In this document: positions 28,164 to 37,122 of the stretch, one piece after another | How positions within the stretch are numbered: position 1 is the stretch's first letter | How the letters are laid out: the number at the start of each line of letters is the position of its first letter | NCBI RefSeq assembly: GCF_902497745.1 | Contig: NZ_CABVHJ010000002.1 | Location: 1-64,000, forward strand | Reading direction: 5' to 3' | Source of the DNA: Pseudomonas fluorescens | GTDB lineage: Bacteria; Pseudomonadota; Gammaproteobacteria; Pseudomonadales; Pseudomonadaceae | Length of the DNA stretch: 64,000 nt | The notes under the pieces: model-generated | What the model was told of the DNA's origin: nothing | The model's input: only the letters and a program-made list of their open reading frames with translations | Database searches by the model: none | Made by a program: the position numbers and the translations under genes

Positions 28164-28518
28164 AAAGTGGTGAGTGACCACAGCCCTTGTGGGAACAGCC
28201 AACCCCTGCAAGCCTGCAGTCACAGGCAACCCTGGCTACTTTGCCTGCCCGCGGTGGTTGAATCAATTGCACTAGACCTCTCTGCGCCCGGCATGACACC
28301 TGTGCTTGCGATCGAGCATGCTCTCGAAGCACATCTGCATGAGCGATTCGCAGGAGCTTTCTCGGACATCCTGGTTAAGCCGTTTTGGGTCAAATTCCAC
28401 AGGATGTACTTCAAGCGACCGTACGCTTCGCTGTCAGTCTTTGAACTGAGGTGATCTGATAGCATTCAACGGCGGTAGGGAACTGTCGCAGGTGATTTTT
28501 CGAGAAGAAGATTGTTGA
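28164..28518. other. Right end of element C, no gene recognised
   Basis: A 95-codon frame at 28167-28454 has no credible ribosome binding site and no recognisable family; I see nothing else until the attachment sequence begins. Confidence 0.4.
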
Positions 28519-28682
28519 GCCTCAGGCTGGGGGCATCCTTTTCAAACCATCCCAAGATGTGCCCCCAATGTAGCAATCCATTGGAAGAGAATGGAGCTCC
28601 ATGGTTTGTGGAAAGGCAGAAATGATCAGCCGAACAGCCTGCCAGACGACGCCTAAAGACTCTCAGGATCGCCAAAAAACAT
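28519..28682. repeat. Composite attachment site, copy 3 (right border of the island array)
   Basis: The core 28651-28682 is the end of the living LysR gene (stop codon at 28653-28655 on the minus strand). The left flank nearly repeats copy 1, with TGCCCC-type arm candidates at 28528-28535 (inverted) and 28560-28568. To the right the similarity ends exactly where LysR coding sequence continues, as expected for an attR joining island to chromosome. Confidence 0.88.
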
Positions 28683-29567
28683 CTGAATCCGCGACCGCAA
28701 CCACCGCTCACCCGGATCATTATCCTGCGACCCCCGCCAGGCCATATGCAGCTCAAACGTACGCGTCGGCAAGGGCGGATCTTCCGCCCGAACCCCTCCA
28801 GCCGCCGTCAGCGCATCAGCCGTGTAATCCGGCACGGTCGCCACGATGTCAGTGCCCGCCAGCAACGTACTCAAGCCATTGAACTGCGGCACGGCCAGCA
28901 CCACATGCCGTTTGCGCCCGAGTTTCTCCAGCTCTTCATCAATAAAACCACTGAGGTCGCCAGCAAACGACACCAGCGCATGTGGACGTGCACAGTAGTC
29001 ATCCAGACTCAACGGCCCCGGTACGGTATCGGCGCGCAGCAGTTTTGGTGCGCTGCGACGCAGGACTTTGCGCTTGGCGTTGGCCGGCAGGTCCGTGGTG
29101 TAGCTGACGCCAATGGAGATCTCGCCGGAGGCCAACAGGCCCGGCATCAATATGTAGTTGACGCGACGGATCACCAGCACGATGCCCGGCGACTCAGCGC
29201 GCAGGCGTTTGAGCAGCATTGGCAGCAGGGCGAATTCGACGTCGTCGGACAAACCGATCCGAAATACCGAAGTGCTGGTGGCCGGGTCGAATTCGGCCGC
29301 GCGGCTGACGGCGGTCGAAATCGAATCGAGGGCCGGCGAGAGCAGGGCGAAGATTTCCACTGCGCGGGCGGACGGTTCCATGCTGCGCCCGGTGCGTACG
29401 AATAGCGGGTCATCGAACAGGCTGCGCAGGCGCGAGAGCGCCGCACTGATCGCTGGCTGACCGAGAAAGAGCTTTTCTGCCGCCCGGGTCACACTGCGTT
29501 CGTGCATCAATGTTTCGAATACGATCAACAGGTTCAGGTCGACACGACGCAGGTCATTACGATTCAT
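28653..29567 (-). CDS. LysR-family transcriptional regulator; its 3' end is the island attachment site
   Basis: A 304-residue LysR protein: N-terminal winged helix (DLNLLIVFETLMHERSVTRA, then AAEKLFLGQPAISAALSRLR) and a substrate-binding domain from about residue 90. Start set at ATG 29567, where LysR homology begins and AGGACT stands upstream; the open frame extends 73 codons farther without support. The last residues are MFFGDPESL, encoded by the attachment core, so integration leaves the protein intact. It is divergent from the oxidoreductase at 29837, the classic layout of a LysR regulator and its target. The inducer is unknown. Confidence 0.93.
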   Translation of the reverse strand: MNRNDLRRVDLNLLIVFETLMHERSVTRAAEKLFLGQPAISAALSRLRSLFDDPLFVRTGRSMEPSARAVEIFALLSPALDSISTAVSRAAEFDPATSTSVFRIGLSDDVEFALLPMLLKRLRAESPGIVLVIRRVNYILMPGLLASGEISIGVSYTTDLPANAKRKVLRRSAPKLLRADTVPGPLSLDDYCARPHALVSFAGDLSGFIDEELEKLGRKRHVVLAVPQFNGLSTLLAGTDIVATVPDYTADALTAAGGVRAEDPPLPTRTFELHMAWRGSQDNDPGERWLRSRIQMFFGDPESL

Positions 29568-29836
29568 CTGGAGTCCTGGCAGAGTCATCAAGCTTGACGA
29601 GAGCGGCCATATGAGAACAATGGCCGGCATGAATCTTACGGGGAAAGGCTGGTACTCTGCACCGGAAAATTCAGCTTTACTGAGACGGTGGCAGCAGTTT
29701 TTCATGGATTTTGCCAATGCCGCCCCTGCTGCGGAATCAATGACAGGCATGTCGACTATTAATAGCCACTGATAGTCTTGGGTCAAAAGCCCAGATAGAG
29801 TTCATGGCATTAGAGGTTACTTTGACGAGGTTTGCG

Positions 29837-30859
29837 ATGTCCCGCACGATCCGTTTTCACAAGTTTGGTCCGGCCGAGGTGCTCAAATGCGAAGAGCATG
29901 CGGCCGCTCAGCCAGGTCCTGGCGAAGTGCAGGTGCGCGTCGAGGCGATCGGCATCAGCTGGTACGACACTCTCTGGCGTCAGAACCTGGCCTCATCGCA
30001 GGCGCGTCTGCCGTCGGGCCTTGGCCATGAAATGGCCGGTGTGATCACTGCTGTCGGCGACGGTGTCGATGATCTGGCAGTGGGTGACAAGGTTGCCAGC
30101 TTTCCGGCCGAGAGTGCGAACGACTACCCGGTCTACGGCGAGTCGATCGTGCTGCCGCGTACCGCGCTGACCCGTTATCCCGATGTGCTTAGCCCGATCG
30201 AAGCCAGCGTGCATTACACGCCGTTGCTGATTGCCTACTTTGCCTACGCCGATCTGGCGCGGGTCAAGCCGGGGCAGTTTGCACTGGTCACTGACGCCAG
30301 TCATTGCGCCGGTCCTTCGTTTGTCCAGTTGGGCAAGGCGATGGGCGTACGTGTGATCGCCGCGACCAAAGAAGCAGAGGAGCGCGAATACCTGCTGTCC
30401 CTCGGCGCAGAAAAGGTCATCGTTACCGAAGAGGAAGATCTGTTGATGCGAATCAACAAGATCACCGACAACCGTGGCGTCGACGTGGTCTTTGACGGAC
30501 TCGGCGGCCCGCAGATGTCGCTGCTTGGCGACGTGCTGGCACCGCGTGGCAGCCTGGTGCTGTACGGTTTGCAGGGCGGCAACCAGACGCCGTTCCCGGC
30601 TTGCGCAGCGTTCCAGAAGAACATCCAGTTCTTCGTGCACTGTATTGGCAACTTCACCGGCAAGCCGGAATTGGGCATCACCCAGGATCACGTCGCTTTG
30701 CAGCGTGCCTTGCGTGACATCAACCAGTTGACCGCTGACCGTGTGTTGCTGCCGCTGAAGACGCGTGTATTTCCGTTCAACGAGTTCGTCGAAGCGCATC
30801 GCTACATGGACGAATGCCCGTGCCGCGAGCGGGTAGCCCTGCAAGTCGAACCGGCGTAA
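29837..30859 (+). CDS. Medium-chain dehydrogenase/reductase, quinone-oxidoreductase type
   Basis: A 340-residue cytoplasmic enzyme expected to reduce a carbonyl or quinone with NAD(P)H. It has the GroES-like N-terminal half (FHKFGPAEVLKCEE, GISWYDTLWRQN, GHEMAGVITAVG) and a Rossmann half near residues 150-260 (ALVTDASHCAGPSFVQLGKA, FDGLGGPQMSLLGDVLAPRG). The usual Cys ligands of zinc alcohol dehydrogenases are not obvious. Start taken at ATG 29837 with GAGG upstream. It is probably controlled by the divergent LysR protein. Confidence 0.9.
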   Translation: MSRTIRFHKFGPAEVLKCEEHAAAQPGPGEVQVRVEAIGISWYDTLWRQNLASSQARLPSGLGHEMAGVITAVGDGVDDLAVGDKVASFPAESANDYPVYGESIVLPRTALTRYPDVLSPIEASVHYTPLLIAYFAYADLARVKPGQFALVTDASHCAGPSFVQLGKAMGVRVIAATKEAEEREYLLSLGAEKVIVTEEEDLLMRINKITDNRGVDVVFDGLGGPQMSLLGDVLAPRGSLVLYGLQGGNQTPFPACAAFQKNIQFFVHCIGNFTGKPELGITQDHVALQRALRDINQLTADRVLLPLKTRVFPFNEFVEAHRYMDECPCRERVALQVEPA

Positions 30860-30870
30860 GCCCTGTCATC

Positions 30871-30894
30871 AGAGTCCGTGGCCCCACGGACTCT
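30871..30894 (+). terminator. Hairpin after the oxidoreductase gene
   Basis: AGAGTCCGTG pairs with CACGGACTCT across a short loop, 12 bases after the stop codon, followed by a weak T-rich run. Probable intrinsic terminator. Confidence 0.7.
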
Positions 30895-31049
30895 TCTGCG
30901 TTTAGCTTCCCCCCTGAAAAAACAGCGCACTGTGATAATGCCCCATGACCGTTCAGCAACTGAACTGGTTTTTGCTCGCGATCTGTATCTTCTAATCACA
31001 ATGTAAGCCCTGATAATTGAATGATTACTTTCATCTCAAGGAATGAGCC

Positions 31050-31244
31050 ATGTCTGTGCATTCAATTTGCCCTGTGCGATATAAATCGGCTAAATCTGTT
31101 GGTTGTGCCTATTTCTGTTTAATTGTTGTAGGCCTATTCGGAAACCGCTTCTCTTTTTCTTGTACTCACTTGTCGTGGGACCTTGTGGGAAGTTTCCTAG
31201 GACTGCGTCAAGAAAAAAATATCCCAGTAATTACAAGGGGTTGA
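31050..31244 (+). CDS. Doubtful small ORF (64 residues)
   Basis: ATG 31050 has AAGGA eight bases upstream. The product has one hydrophobic stretch (CAYFCLIVVGLFG) but no family I know. The region (30895-31408) is clearly AT-richer than its neighbours and otherwise empty, so this could be a small membrane protein, a remnant, or leader sequence for the next gene. Confidence 0.3.
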   Translation: MSVHSICPVRYKSAKSVGCAYFCLIVVGLFGNRFSFSCTHLSWDLVGSFLGLRQEKNIPVITRG

Positions 31245-31408
31245 GGCTGTCATTCAGCGGCTGAAGGGGTTTTGTCAGCTCAAGTGTTTCAAATAACTTC
31301 AAACTTGTAAGTGTTAGCATTCGAACGTCTATTACTTATTGATGAATTGTCGCCTGACTGATGTTTCAGTGCGTGCGGCAGGAAACTTTCGATACTGGGT
31401 AAATACCG

Positions 31409-32875
31409 ATGAGCACGATCCATGATCAGGCAATGAACTATGTCTACCAGCAAGTGTTGCAACGTTTGCTGAGTTTCTTTTCCCGCGCGGAGCGCACGGC
31501 GCTGCAGTTGCTGATCCAGCGACTGGCAGTCGCGGCGGGCGGCATGGAGAACATCGGTCATTTCAAGGTGCTGGTGAACCAGTCCGGGTCGCGCGACAGT
31601 TGTTACACCCTGGCGTTGCTGCGGGCCGCGCAATTGAGCATTGCTGGCCGTTCGCCTGCGACCTTTCAGCTGCGGGTGGCGACCTTGCGCTGGAACGGCA
31701 ACAGTGAGACGTCCCTGCAAAACATGCACCGCAGCTACAGTGCACTGTTTCTGTATGACGACCCTCGGGTAGAGCTGGTGATGGTGGATCACCGCGAGGT
31801 TTTGCCATTTGATCATCAGGCTCCCATTGGCGAAGCAGGTCGCGAGACCAATCGTATCAATCTGCTGTTGATCGGACATCGTCGAGCCTGGAATGAACCG
31901 CTTGAATTGTGGGATGACGCTTATCTGGCCACCGCCGAGTTCTACGGTCAGGTTGCGCGCTGGAACAATGGCGTTGACGCGATGATCGGCAGTGAGTCCG
32001 CACGTCGTCAGCGGCACTTCCTCGACGGCCTGGAGCGCGCCACGCACAAAGCCGCGATTGCCGCGCCGCAGATGAGCACCGCCGGTTTTGAAATGCTGTT
32101 CCCGCTGCTCGACGGGCTGGGCGGCGATTATTACCGCGAGTTTTACTCCGAAGAGGAGCGGGTAACCTGGCGCCCGGAAGGCCATTTCGAGGCCTGTCGG
32201 CGCACCAGTTTTATCAATATCAACGACATGATTGTCGGCAAACTCGAAGAACGCTGGCCTTTGTTGAGTGATTTTCTGGGTTTTCAGGCTGACGACGTGA
32301 CGCTCTATCAAGGAGACGATGAACACGTGGAGCCAGTGGTGGCCGCGCATTTGCGAGGTTTGCAGGCGCAATTCATCGAGGGGCGGGCCTATGAGGCCGG
32401 CGTCAGTGATTACCTGACCAGTCTGCTGATAACAATGCGGCAAAAACAGGTTCCTGAGCCTGTTTGCGAACAATTGCTGGCGAGCTTCGGCGATCTGCAG
32501 GCGCCTGAGCATCTGCGGTCGCAGGCGGCAAACGCCCTGCAGGCCAATTTCGAGCTGAATGAAATCCAGCTGACGTGCCTTTTGTTTGCGCCTTTTATCA
32601 ACGCCGGTGCCGGGCTTGAGCGGTTCCTGCGCAATTGTCATCCGGGGATGCTGGTGGCGTTGCCGGATCTGCATCGGGCAATGCAAGGGCTGCATGCTCC
32701 GGAGCAGGTACTGAAATGGATGACGGATGTCAGCGGGCTGCCCGTCAGGATGGTTGTGCGTCTGTATGCAATGGGGCCTGTGCGCATGCCTGAATCCAGC
32801 GAGGGTGCAGCGCAGAACGAAAATGAGCACGACACGCTGGCTGAGCCTCCCGCCGATCGATCGGCGGAAGGTTGA
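31409..32875 (+). CDS. Conserved-looking protein of unknown function (488 residues)
   Basis: I do not recognise the family. The protein is soluble, has no signal peptide, and reads as mixed alpha/beta with many Leu-rich helices in the last third (LASFGDLQAPEHLRSQAANA). Codon use matches the core genome and the frame is clean for 1.4 kb, so it is surely coding. A MocR-type regulator gene follows 49 bases later in the same direction and may share its transcript. No catalytic motif stands out. Confidence 0.8.
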   Translation: MSTIHDQAMNYVYQQVLQRLLSFFSRAERTALQLLIQRLAVAAGGMENIGHFKVLVNQSGSRDSCYTLALLRAAQLSIAGRSPATFQLRVATLRWNGNSETSLQNMHRSYSALFLYDDPRVELVMVDHREVLPFDHQAPIGEAGRETNRINLLLIGHRRAWNEPLELWDDAYLATAEFYGQVARWNNGVDAMIGSESARRQRHFLDGLERATHKAAIAAPQMSTAGFEMLFPLLDGLGGDYYREFYSEEERVTWRPEGHFEACRRTSFININDMIVGKLEERWPLLSDFLGFQADDVTLYQGDDEHVEPVVAAHLRGLQAQFIEGRAYEAGVSDYLTSLLITMRQKQVPEPVCEQLLASFGDLQAPEHLRSQAANALQANFELNEIQLTCLLFAPFINAGAGLERFLRNCHPGMLVALPDLHRAMQGLHAPEQVLKWMTDVSGLPVRMVVRLYAMGPVRMPESSEGAAQNENEHDTLAEPPADRSAEG

Positions 32876-32924
32876 TTGTGCGCTGCCTGTCCGGAGGTGA
32901 GCCTGTGTCCATGGTCGCGGGCTC

Positions 32925-34325
32925 GTGAAAACATCGAGAGAGAATGACTTCGTTTACCAGGCGGTTTATCGCTATCTGAAGTTACTGATAGACGAGGCGG
33001 GGAGTAGTTCACCGGTGCGCTTGCCTTCGCTGCGACAATTGGCTGATCGGCTCAATGTGTCGATCTCGACCGTCCAGTACGCTTATTCGCTGCTGGAGAA
33101 GGAAGGGCGGGTCTATTCGATTGCCAAGTCCGGTTACTACGCGCAGCCGCTGCACGTGATGGATTCGCCCGACAGCGGCAGTGATTTGCTGGAAACCGTT
33201 TACGTCAACGCCAGACGACCCGGCATGTGTGTGTTGAGCAGTGATGAACCGGCCTCGCTGCAACCACTGGACAGTCCATTGCTGATGCTGGAGCGTGAAC
33301 TGCTGCGCCAGTATCCTCGTCAGCCGCAAGCGCTGGTGCAACCTTGCGGAGAGCTGGAGCTGCGCACGGTGCTGGCCGCGCGCTACACCTCGTCCACCGC
33401 CAATTACTGGCGCGCGGATGACGTCTATATCGGCGCCGACCTGCGCGGTGTCCTGGAAATACTGATTTCGGTGCTCGAGTTGCGGCGGGCCACCGTGATC
33501 GTTGAATCGCCTTGTGACTGGGTGATCCTGCGTCTGCTGGAGGCCGCTGAAGTGCGCGTGATCGAGCTGCCCCTGCTCGCCGGTGGCGTGATCGATTCGC
33601 AGCGGCTGGAGTCGTTGCTCCAAAGTGAACCGGTGCGTTTGATTCTTTTGTCAGCGGCGTTGAGCATGCCCCGGGGCAGCTTGCGCCCACTGAGCAACCA
33701 GCAGGCAATCGCGCATCTGCTCGGGCATCATGGCACATGGGTGCTGGAAAACGATTGTTACAGCGAACTTCATGAAGGCGGTGTCGCCCAGCGATTGCGC
33801 GACTGCCTGGACCCTGATCGTTTGCTGGTGTTCTCTACGTTCGAGAAATTCATCGGTGCCGAAGCGCCTTTCGGTTTTTTGCTGTCGCGTCATTGGCGCA
33901 ACGAATTGCAAAGGCATTTCCTGTTGCGCGCGTTCCGCTTGTCGCCCATCCGCCAGAAGGCTATCGCCAGGCTGCTTGGCGGTGGTCGGCTGGATCAGCA
34001 TCTGGCCATATTGCGGCGGATGCTCAAGGAGCGGCGCACGCAACTGATCGACCTGTTGCGCGAGCGCCTGGGTGATGCGTTGCAGATTGTCGAACCGCAG
34101 GGCGGCGCAACCGTCTGGGTGCGTTCACTGCGACCGGTGAACATGGGGTATGTGTTTCAGCGCCTGCTCAGGCAGCAGATCGTTATTGCGCCAGGCGAGC
34201 TGTTCAGCCTGCAAGGTCTGCATGCACACCATCTGCGTTTAAGTCCGCTGACTCATGCCGATCATGACCTGGCCAGTGTGGTCGGGCTGATCGGTGACGC
34301 ATTGCGGCTGGCACCCGCTGACTAA
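32925..34325 (+). CDS. MocR-type regulator (GntR helix-turn-helix fused to aminotransferase-like domain)
   Basis: A 466-residue regulator starting at GTG 32925. Residues about 5-75 form the GntR winged helix (RLPSLRQLADRLNVSISTVQ). The rest is a fold-type I PLP domain: ENDCYSELHEGG and STFEKFIGAEAPFGF, with Lys308 as candidate PLP lysine. MocR proteins sense PLP or amino compounds and control nearby metabolic genes. Its target cannot be told from context; the upstream unknown gene is the nearest candidate. Confidence 0.88.
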   Translation: MKTSRENDFVYQAVYRYLKLLIDEAGSSSPVRLPSLRQLADRLNVSISTVQYAYSLLEKEGRVYSIAKSGYYAQPLHVMDSPDSGSDLLETVYVNARRPGMCVLSSDEPASLQPLDSPLLMLERELLRQYPRQPQALVQPCGELELRTVLAARYTSSTANYWRADDVYIGADLRGVLEILISVLELRRATVIVESPCDWVILRLLEAAEVRVIELPLLAGGVIDSQRLESLLQSEPVRLILLSAALSMPRGSLRPLSNQQAIAHLLGHHGTWVLENDCYSELHEGGVAQRLRDCLDPDRLLVFSTFEKFIGAEAPFGFLLSRHWRNELQRHFLLRAFRLSPIRQKAIARLLGGGRLDQHLAILRRMLKERRTQLIDLLRERLGDALQIVEPQGGATVWVRSLRPVNMGYVFQRLLRQQIVIAPGELFSLQGLHAHHLRLSPLTHADHDLASVVGLIGDALRLAPAD

Positions 34326-34430
34326 CGTTAAAAAACATCGGGAGAGTTCCGGATAGATCCCATCGCACTGCGGTCAAACTGCCAGTAAACTGCGCTCCAT
34401 TCCTGAACCACTCTATTTCAGAGGTTTTGC

Positions 34431-36077
34431 ATGACACTCAGTCCTTTTGCGGGCAAACCGGCACCGGCAGAATTGTTGGTCGATATCCCGCGACTGGTAA
34501 CGGCTTATTACACCGGACAGCCCGACGCCTCGATTTCCACTCAGCGTGTGGCGTTCGGTACATCCGGACATCGGGGCAGCTCGTTCGACTTGAGTTTCAA
34601 CGAGTGGCACGTTCTGGCCATCAGCCAGGCGATCTGCCTGTACCGCGAAGCCCAGGGGATCACCGGGCCGCTGTTTGTCGGCATCGACACGCACGCACTG
34701 TCGACCCCGGCCGGTGCCAGCGCGCTGGAAGTGCTGGCCGCCAACGGTGTCACCGTGATGATCGCCGAAGGTGATGAATACACGCCGACACCGGCCATTT
34801 CCCACGCCATTCTCTGCTACAACCGTGGCCGCACCTCGGGCCTGGCGGACGGCATCGTCATCACGCCGTCGCACAACCCGCCACAAAGCGGTGGTTACAA
34901 GTACAACCCAACCAATGGCGGCCCGGCCGACACCCACATCACCAAGTGGATCGAAGCCAAGGCCAATGAACTGTTGGCCAACAAACTGGCCGGAGTGAAA
35001 CGCATCAGCTACGAGCAGGCGCTCAAGGCCAGCACGACCCATCGTCACGACTATGTGAACACCTACGTCGCCGACCTGATCAACGTGATCGACTTCGACG
35101 CCATTCGTGATGCCAAGCTGCGTCTGGGCGTTGATCCGCTGGGCGGAGCAGGGGTGCGCTACTGGTCGGCGATTGCCGAGCATTACCGCCTCGATCTGCA
35201 AGTGGTCAACAAGGAAGTCGATGCGACGTTCCGTTTCATGACCGTCGACTGGGATGGCCAGATTCGCATGGACCCGTCGTCCAGCCATGCCATGCAAGGC
35301 CTTATCGGCCTCAAAGAACGCTTCGACGTCGCTTTCGCCTGCGACCCCGATCACGACCGCCACGGTATCGTGACGCCGTCCGGTGGTTTGCTCGCGCCGA
35401 ACAACTATCTCGCGGTGTCGATCGATTACCTGTTCCAGAACCGCCCGCAATGGCGCGCGGACGCTGGCGTGGGTAAAACCGTGGTCAGCAGCGGTCTGAT
35501 CGATCGTGTTGCCAAGCGTCTGGGTCGTCGTCTGTACGAAGTCCCGGTCGGTTTCAAATGGTTCGCCGATGGCCTGTTCGATGGCTCGTTGGGGTTCGGC
35601 GGCGAAGAAAGCGCCGGCGCATCGTTTCTGCGCAAGGACGGTGGCGTGTGGAGCACTGACAAGGATGGTCTGATCCCGGCATTGCTCGCCGCCGAAATGA
35701 CCGCGCGCACCGGTCGCGATCCGAGCCAGGCTTACAAAGCGTTGACCGATGAGCTGGGCGAGCCGTTCTCGGTGCGCGTCGATGCCAAGGCCAATCCGGA
35801 GCAGAAAGCACTGCTGAGCAAGCTGTCACCTGATCAGGTCACCTCGACCGAACTGGCCGGCGAGAAAATCCAGAGCATTCTCAGTCATGCACCGGGTAAC
35901 GATCAGGCCATTGGCGGTCTGAAAGTGATGACTGAAAACGGCTGGTTCGCCGCGCGTCCGTCGGGCACCGAAGACATCTACAAGATCTACGCCGAAAGCT
36001 TCATCGGTGATGACCATCTGAAACAATTGGTTGTCGAAGCGCAGACCTTGGTGGATGGCGCCATCTCCAGCAAGTGA
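34431..36077 (+). CDS. pgm: Phosphoglucomutase, alpha-D-glucose-phosphate specific
   Basis: Interconverts glucose 1-phosphate and glucose 6-phosphate, feeding glycogen, trehalose and polysaccharide synthesis. The 548-residue length equals that of enterobacterial Pgm. The phosphoserine loop [20 protein letters not shown] contains Ser147, and the metal-binding loop DPDHDRHG has Asp305, Asp307 and Asp309. [11 protein letters not shown] and [15 protein letters not shown] (sugar- and phosphate-binding loops) are present. Transcribed alone and ended by a strong two-way terminator shared with the pirin gene. Confidence 0.97.
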   Translation: MTLSPFAGKPAPAELLVDIPRLVTAYYTGQPDASISTQRVAFGTSGHRGSSFDLSFNEWHVLAISQAICLYREAQGITGPLFVGIDTHALSTPAGASALEVLAANGVTVMIAEGDEYTPTPAISHAILCYNRGRTSGLADGIVITPSHNPPQSGGYKYNPTNGGPADTHITKWIEAKANELLANKLAGVKRISYEQALKASTTHRHDYVNTYVADLINVIDFDAIRDAKLRLGVDPLGGAGVRYWSAIAEHYRLDLQVVNKEVDATFRFMTVDWDGQIRMDPSSSHAMQGLIGLKERFDVAFACDPDHDRHGIVTPSGGLLAPNNYLAVSIDYLFQNRPQWRADAGVGKTVVSSGLIDRVAKRLGRRLYEVPVGFKWFADGLFDGSLGFGGEESAGASFLRKDGGVWSTDKDGLIPALLAAEMTARTGRDPSQAYKALTDELGEPFSVRVDAKANPEQKALLSKLSPDQVTSTELAGEKIQSILSHAPGNDQAIGGLKVMTENGWFAARPSGTEDIYKIYAESFIGDDHLKQLVVEAQTLVDGAISSK

Positions 36078-36093
36078 TGTTCGCAAGCGTATG

Positions 36094-36128
36094 AAAAAAG
36101 GGGCAACCATAATGGTTGCCCCTTTTTT
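36094..36128. terminator. Bidirectional intrinsic terminator between pgm and the pirin gene
   Basis: A perfect palindrome: A6 plus GGGGCAACCAT on one side and ATGGTTGCCCC plus T6 on the other, with a single-base centre. It serves both converging genes. Confidence 0.92.
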
Positions 36129-36147
36129 TTGCCCGCCATTCAAGCAA

Positions 36148-36843
36148 TCAAGCCAGATCCACCAGCACAATCTCGCTGTCCTCAATGGCCGTGACGGTCA
36201 GCACGCGCTCCTGTGCCACCGCGACACCGTCTCGAGCCTGTGCGCGCAAGCCATTGACTTCAATCACGCCGGTGCTCGGTACCAGATACGCACGACGGCC
36301 TTCATCCAGATGATATTCCGCCGTTTCACCCGCCTTGAGATTGGCCGCGACCAATCGCGCATCAGCGCGAATCCGCAGGCTCTGGTCATCACCATCCTTG
36401 CCACTGGCCAAGGTGACAAAGCCTTCGCGCTCACCTTTCGGGAATGGTTTGGCACCCCAAGATGGCGGTGCGCCGGTTTCTGTCGGCAGAATCCAGATCT
36501 GGAAAATCTTGGTGTCTTTCGCTTCCAGGTTGTATTCGCTGTGCGCGATGCCGGTGCCAGCGCTCATCACCTGGACGTCGCCAGCCTCGGTGCGGCCCTT
36601 GTTGCCCAGGTTGTCCTGGTGAGTAATCGCGCCTTCACGGACATAGGTGATGATTTCCATGTCGCGATGCGGATGCTGTGGGAAACCAGTGCCGGCAGCA
36701 ATCACATCATCGTTCCACACCCGCAGGTTGCCCCAGCTCATGCGCTGCGGGTCGTAGTACTCGGCGAACGAAAAGTGGTGATGGGCATCCAGCCAGCCGT
36801 GATGGGCGCCGCCCAGCGAGCTGAAAGGTCTGAGTTCAAGCAT
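36148..36843 (-). CDS. Pirin family protein (quercetin 2,3-dioxygenase-like)
   Basis: A 231-residue bicupin protein. The metal-binding cupin motif FPQHPHRDMEIITYV and the GTGIAHSEYN block near residue 100 give the usual three His and one Glu. Start at ATG 36843, with GAGGAG seven bases upstream. Members oxidise quercetin in vitro or act as redox-linked regulators; the in vivo substrate is unknown. Single gene, convergent with pgm. Confidence 0.93.
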   Translation of the reverse strand: MLELRPFSSLGGAHHGWLDAHHHFSFAEYYDPQRMSWGNLRVWNDDVIAAGTGFPQHPHRDMEIITYVREGAITHQDNLGNKGRTEAGDVQVMSAGTGIAHSEYNLEAKDTKIFQIWILPTETGAPPSWGAKPFPKGEREGFVTLASGKDGDDQSLRIRADARLVAANLKAGETAEYHLDEGRRAYLVPSTGVIEVNGLRAQARDGVAVAQERVLTVTAIEDSEIVLVDLA

Positions 36844-37122
36844 GATCGTCTCCTCAAAAGGCTCGTCATAGGGTGTGAATGGTTGACACCCGACGCGACA
36901 CCGGTGGTTTATGACGGCCATCATCTATCAGTTAATAATCGATAAAAAGCGTAAAAAATGCGGCGTTATGATCGAGATTTCAGATAGGAAAACAGCTCGA
37001 AAGCGTTTCATCTCACCTTCAGTTCATCGCCTAAACCAATGACCTGTAAGCATTTCGCTAGAACTGAGCGGCAAATACAGACACCATAGCCGCAACAGCC
37101 TCACACACTGGAGCCCGTCAGC

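Larger units (their letters stand above)
20785..28682. mobile_element. Element C: integrated cis-mobilizable-type element carrying a PLD/helicase module
   Basis: Bounded by attachment copies 2 and 3; its right end abuts the intact LysR gene. Cargo is three overlapping or nearly overlapping genes (unplaced, two-HKD protein, SNF2-type helicase) and a fourth gene 187 bases later. No integrase or transfer gene was found. The content resembles a defence cargo. Confidence 0.75.

Noticed and set aside
31289..32830. 513-codon minus-strand frame opposite the 488-residue unknown gene
   Set aside because: Hard to exclude by length alone, but the plus-strand protein has ordinary amino-acid balance and a downstream partner, whereas this one is rich in Gln, Arg and His as shadows are.
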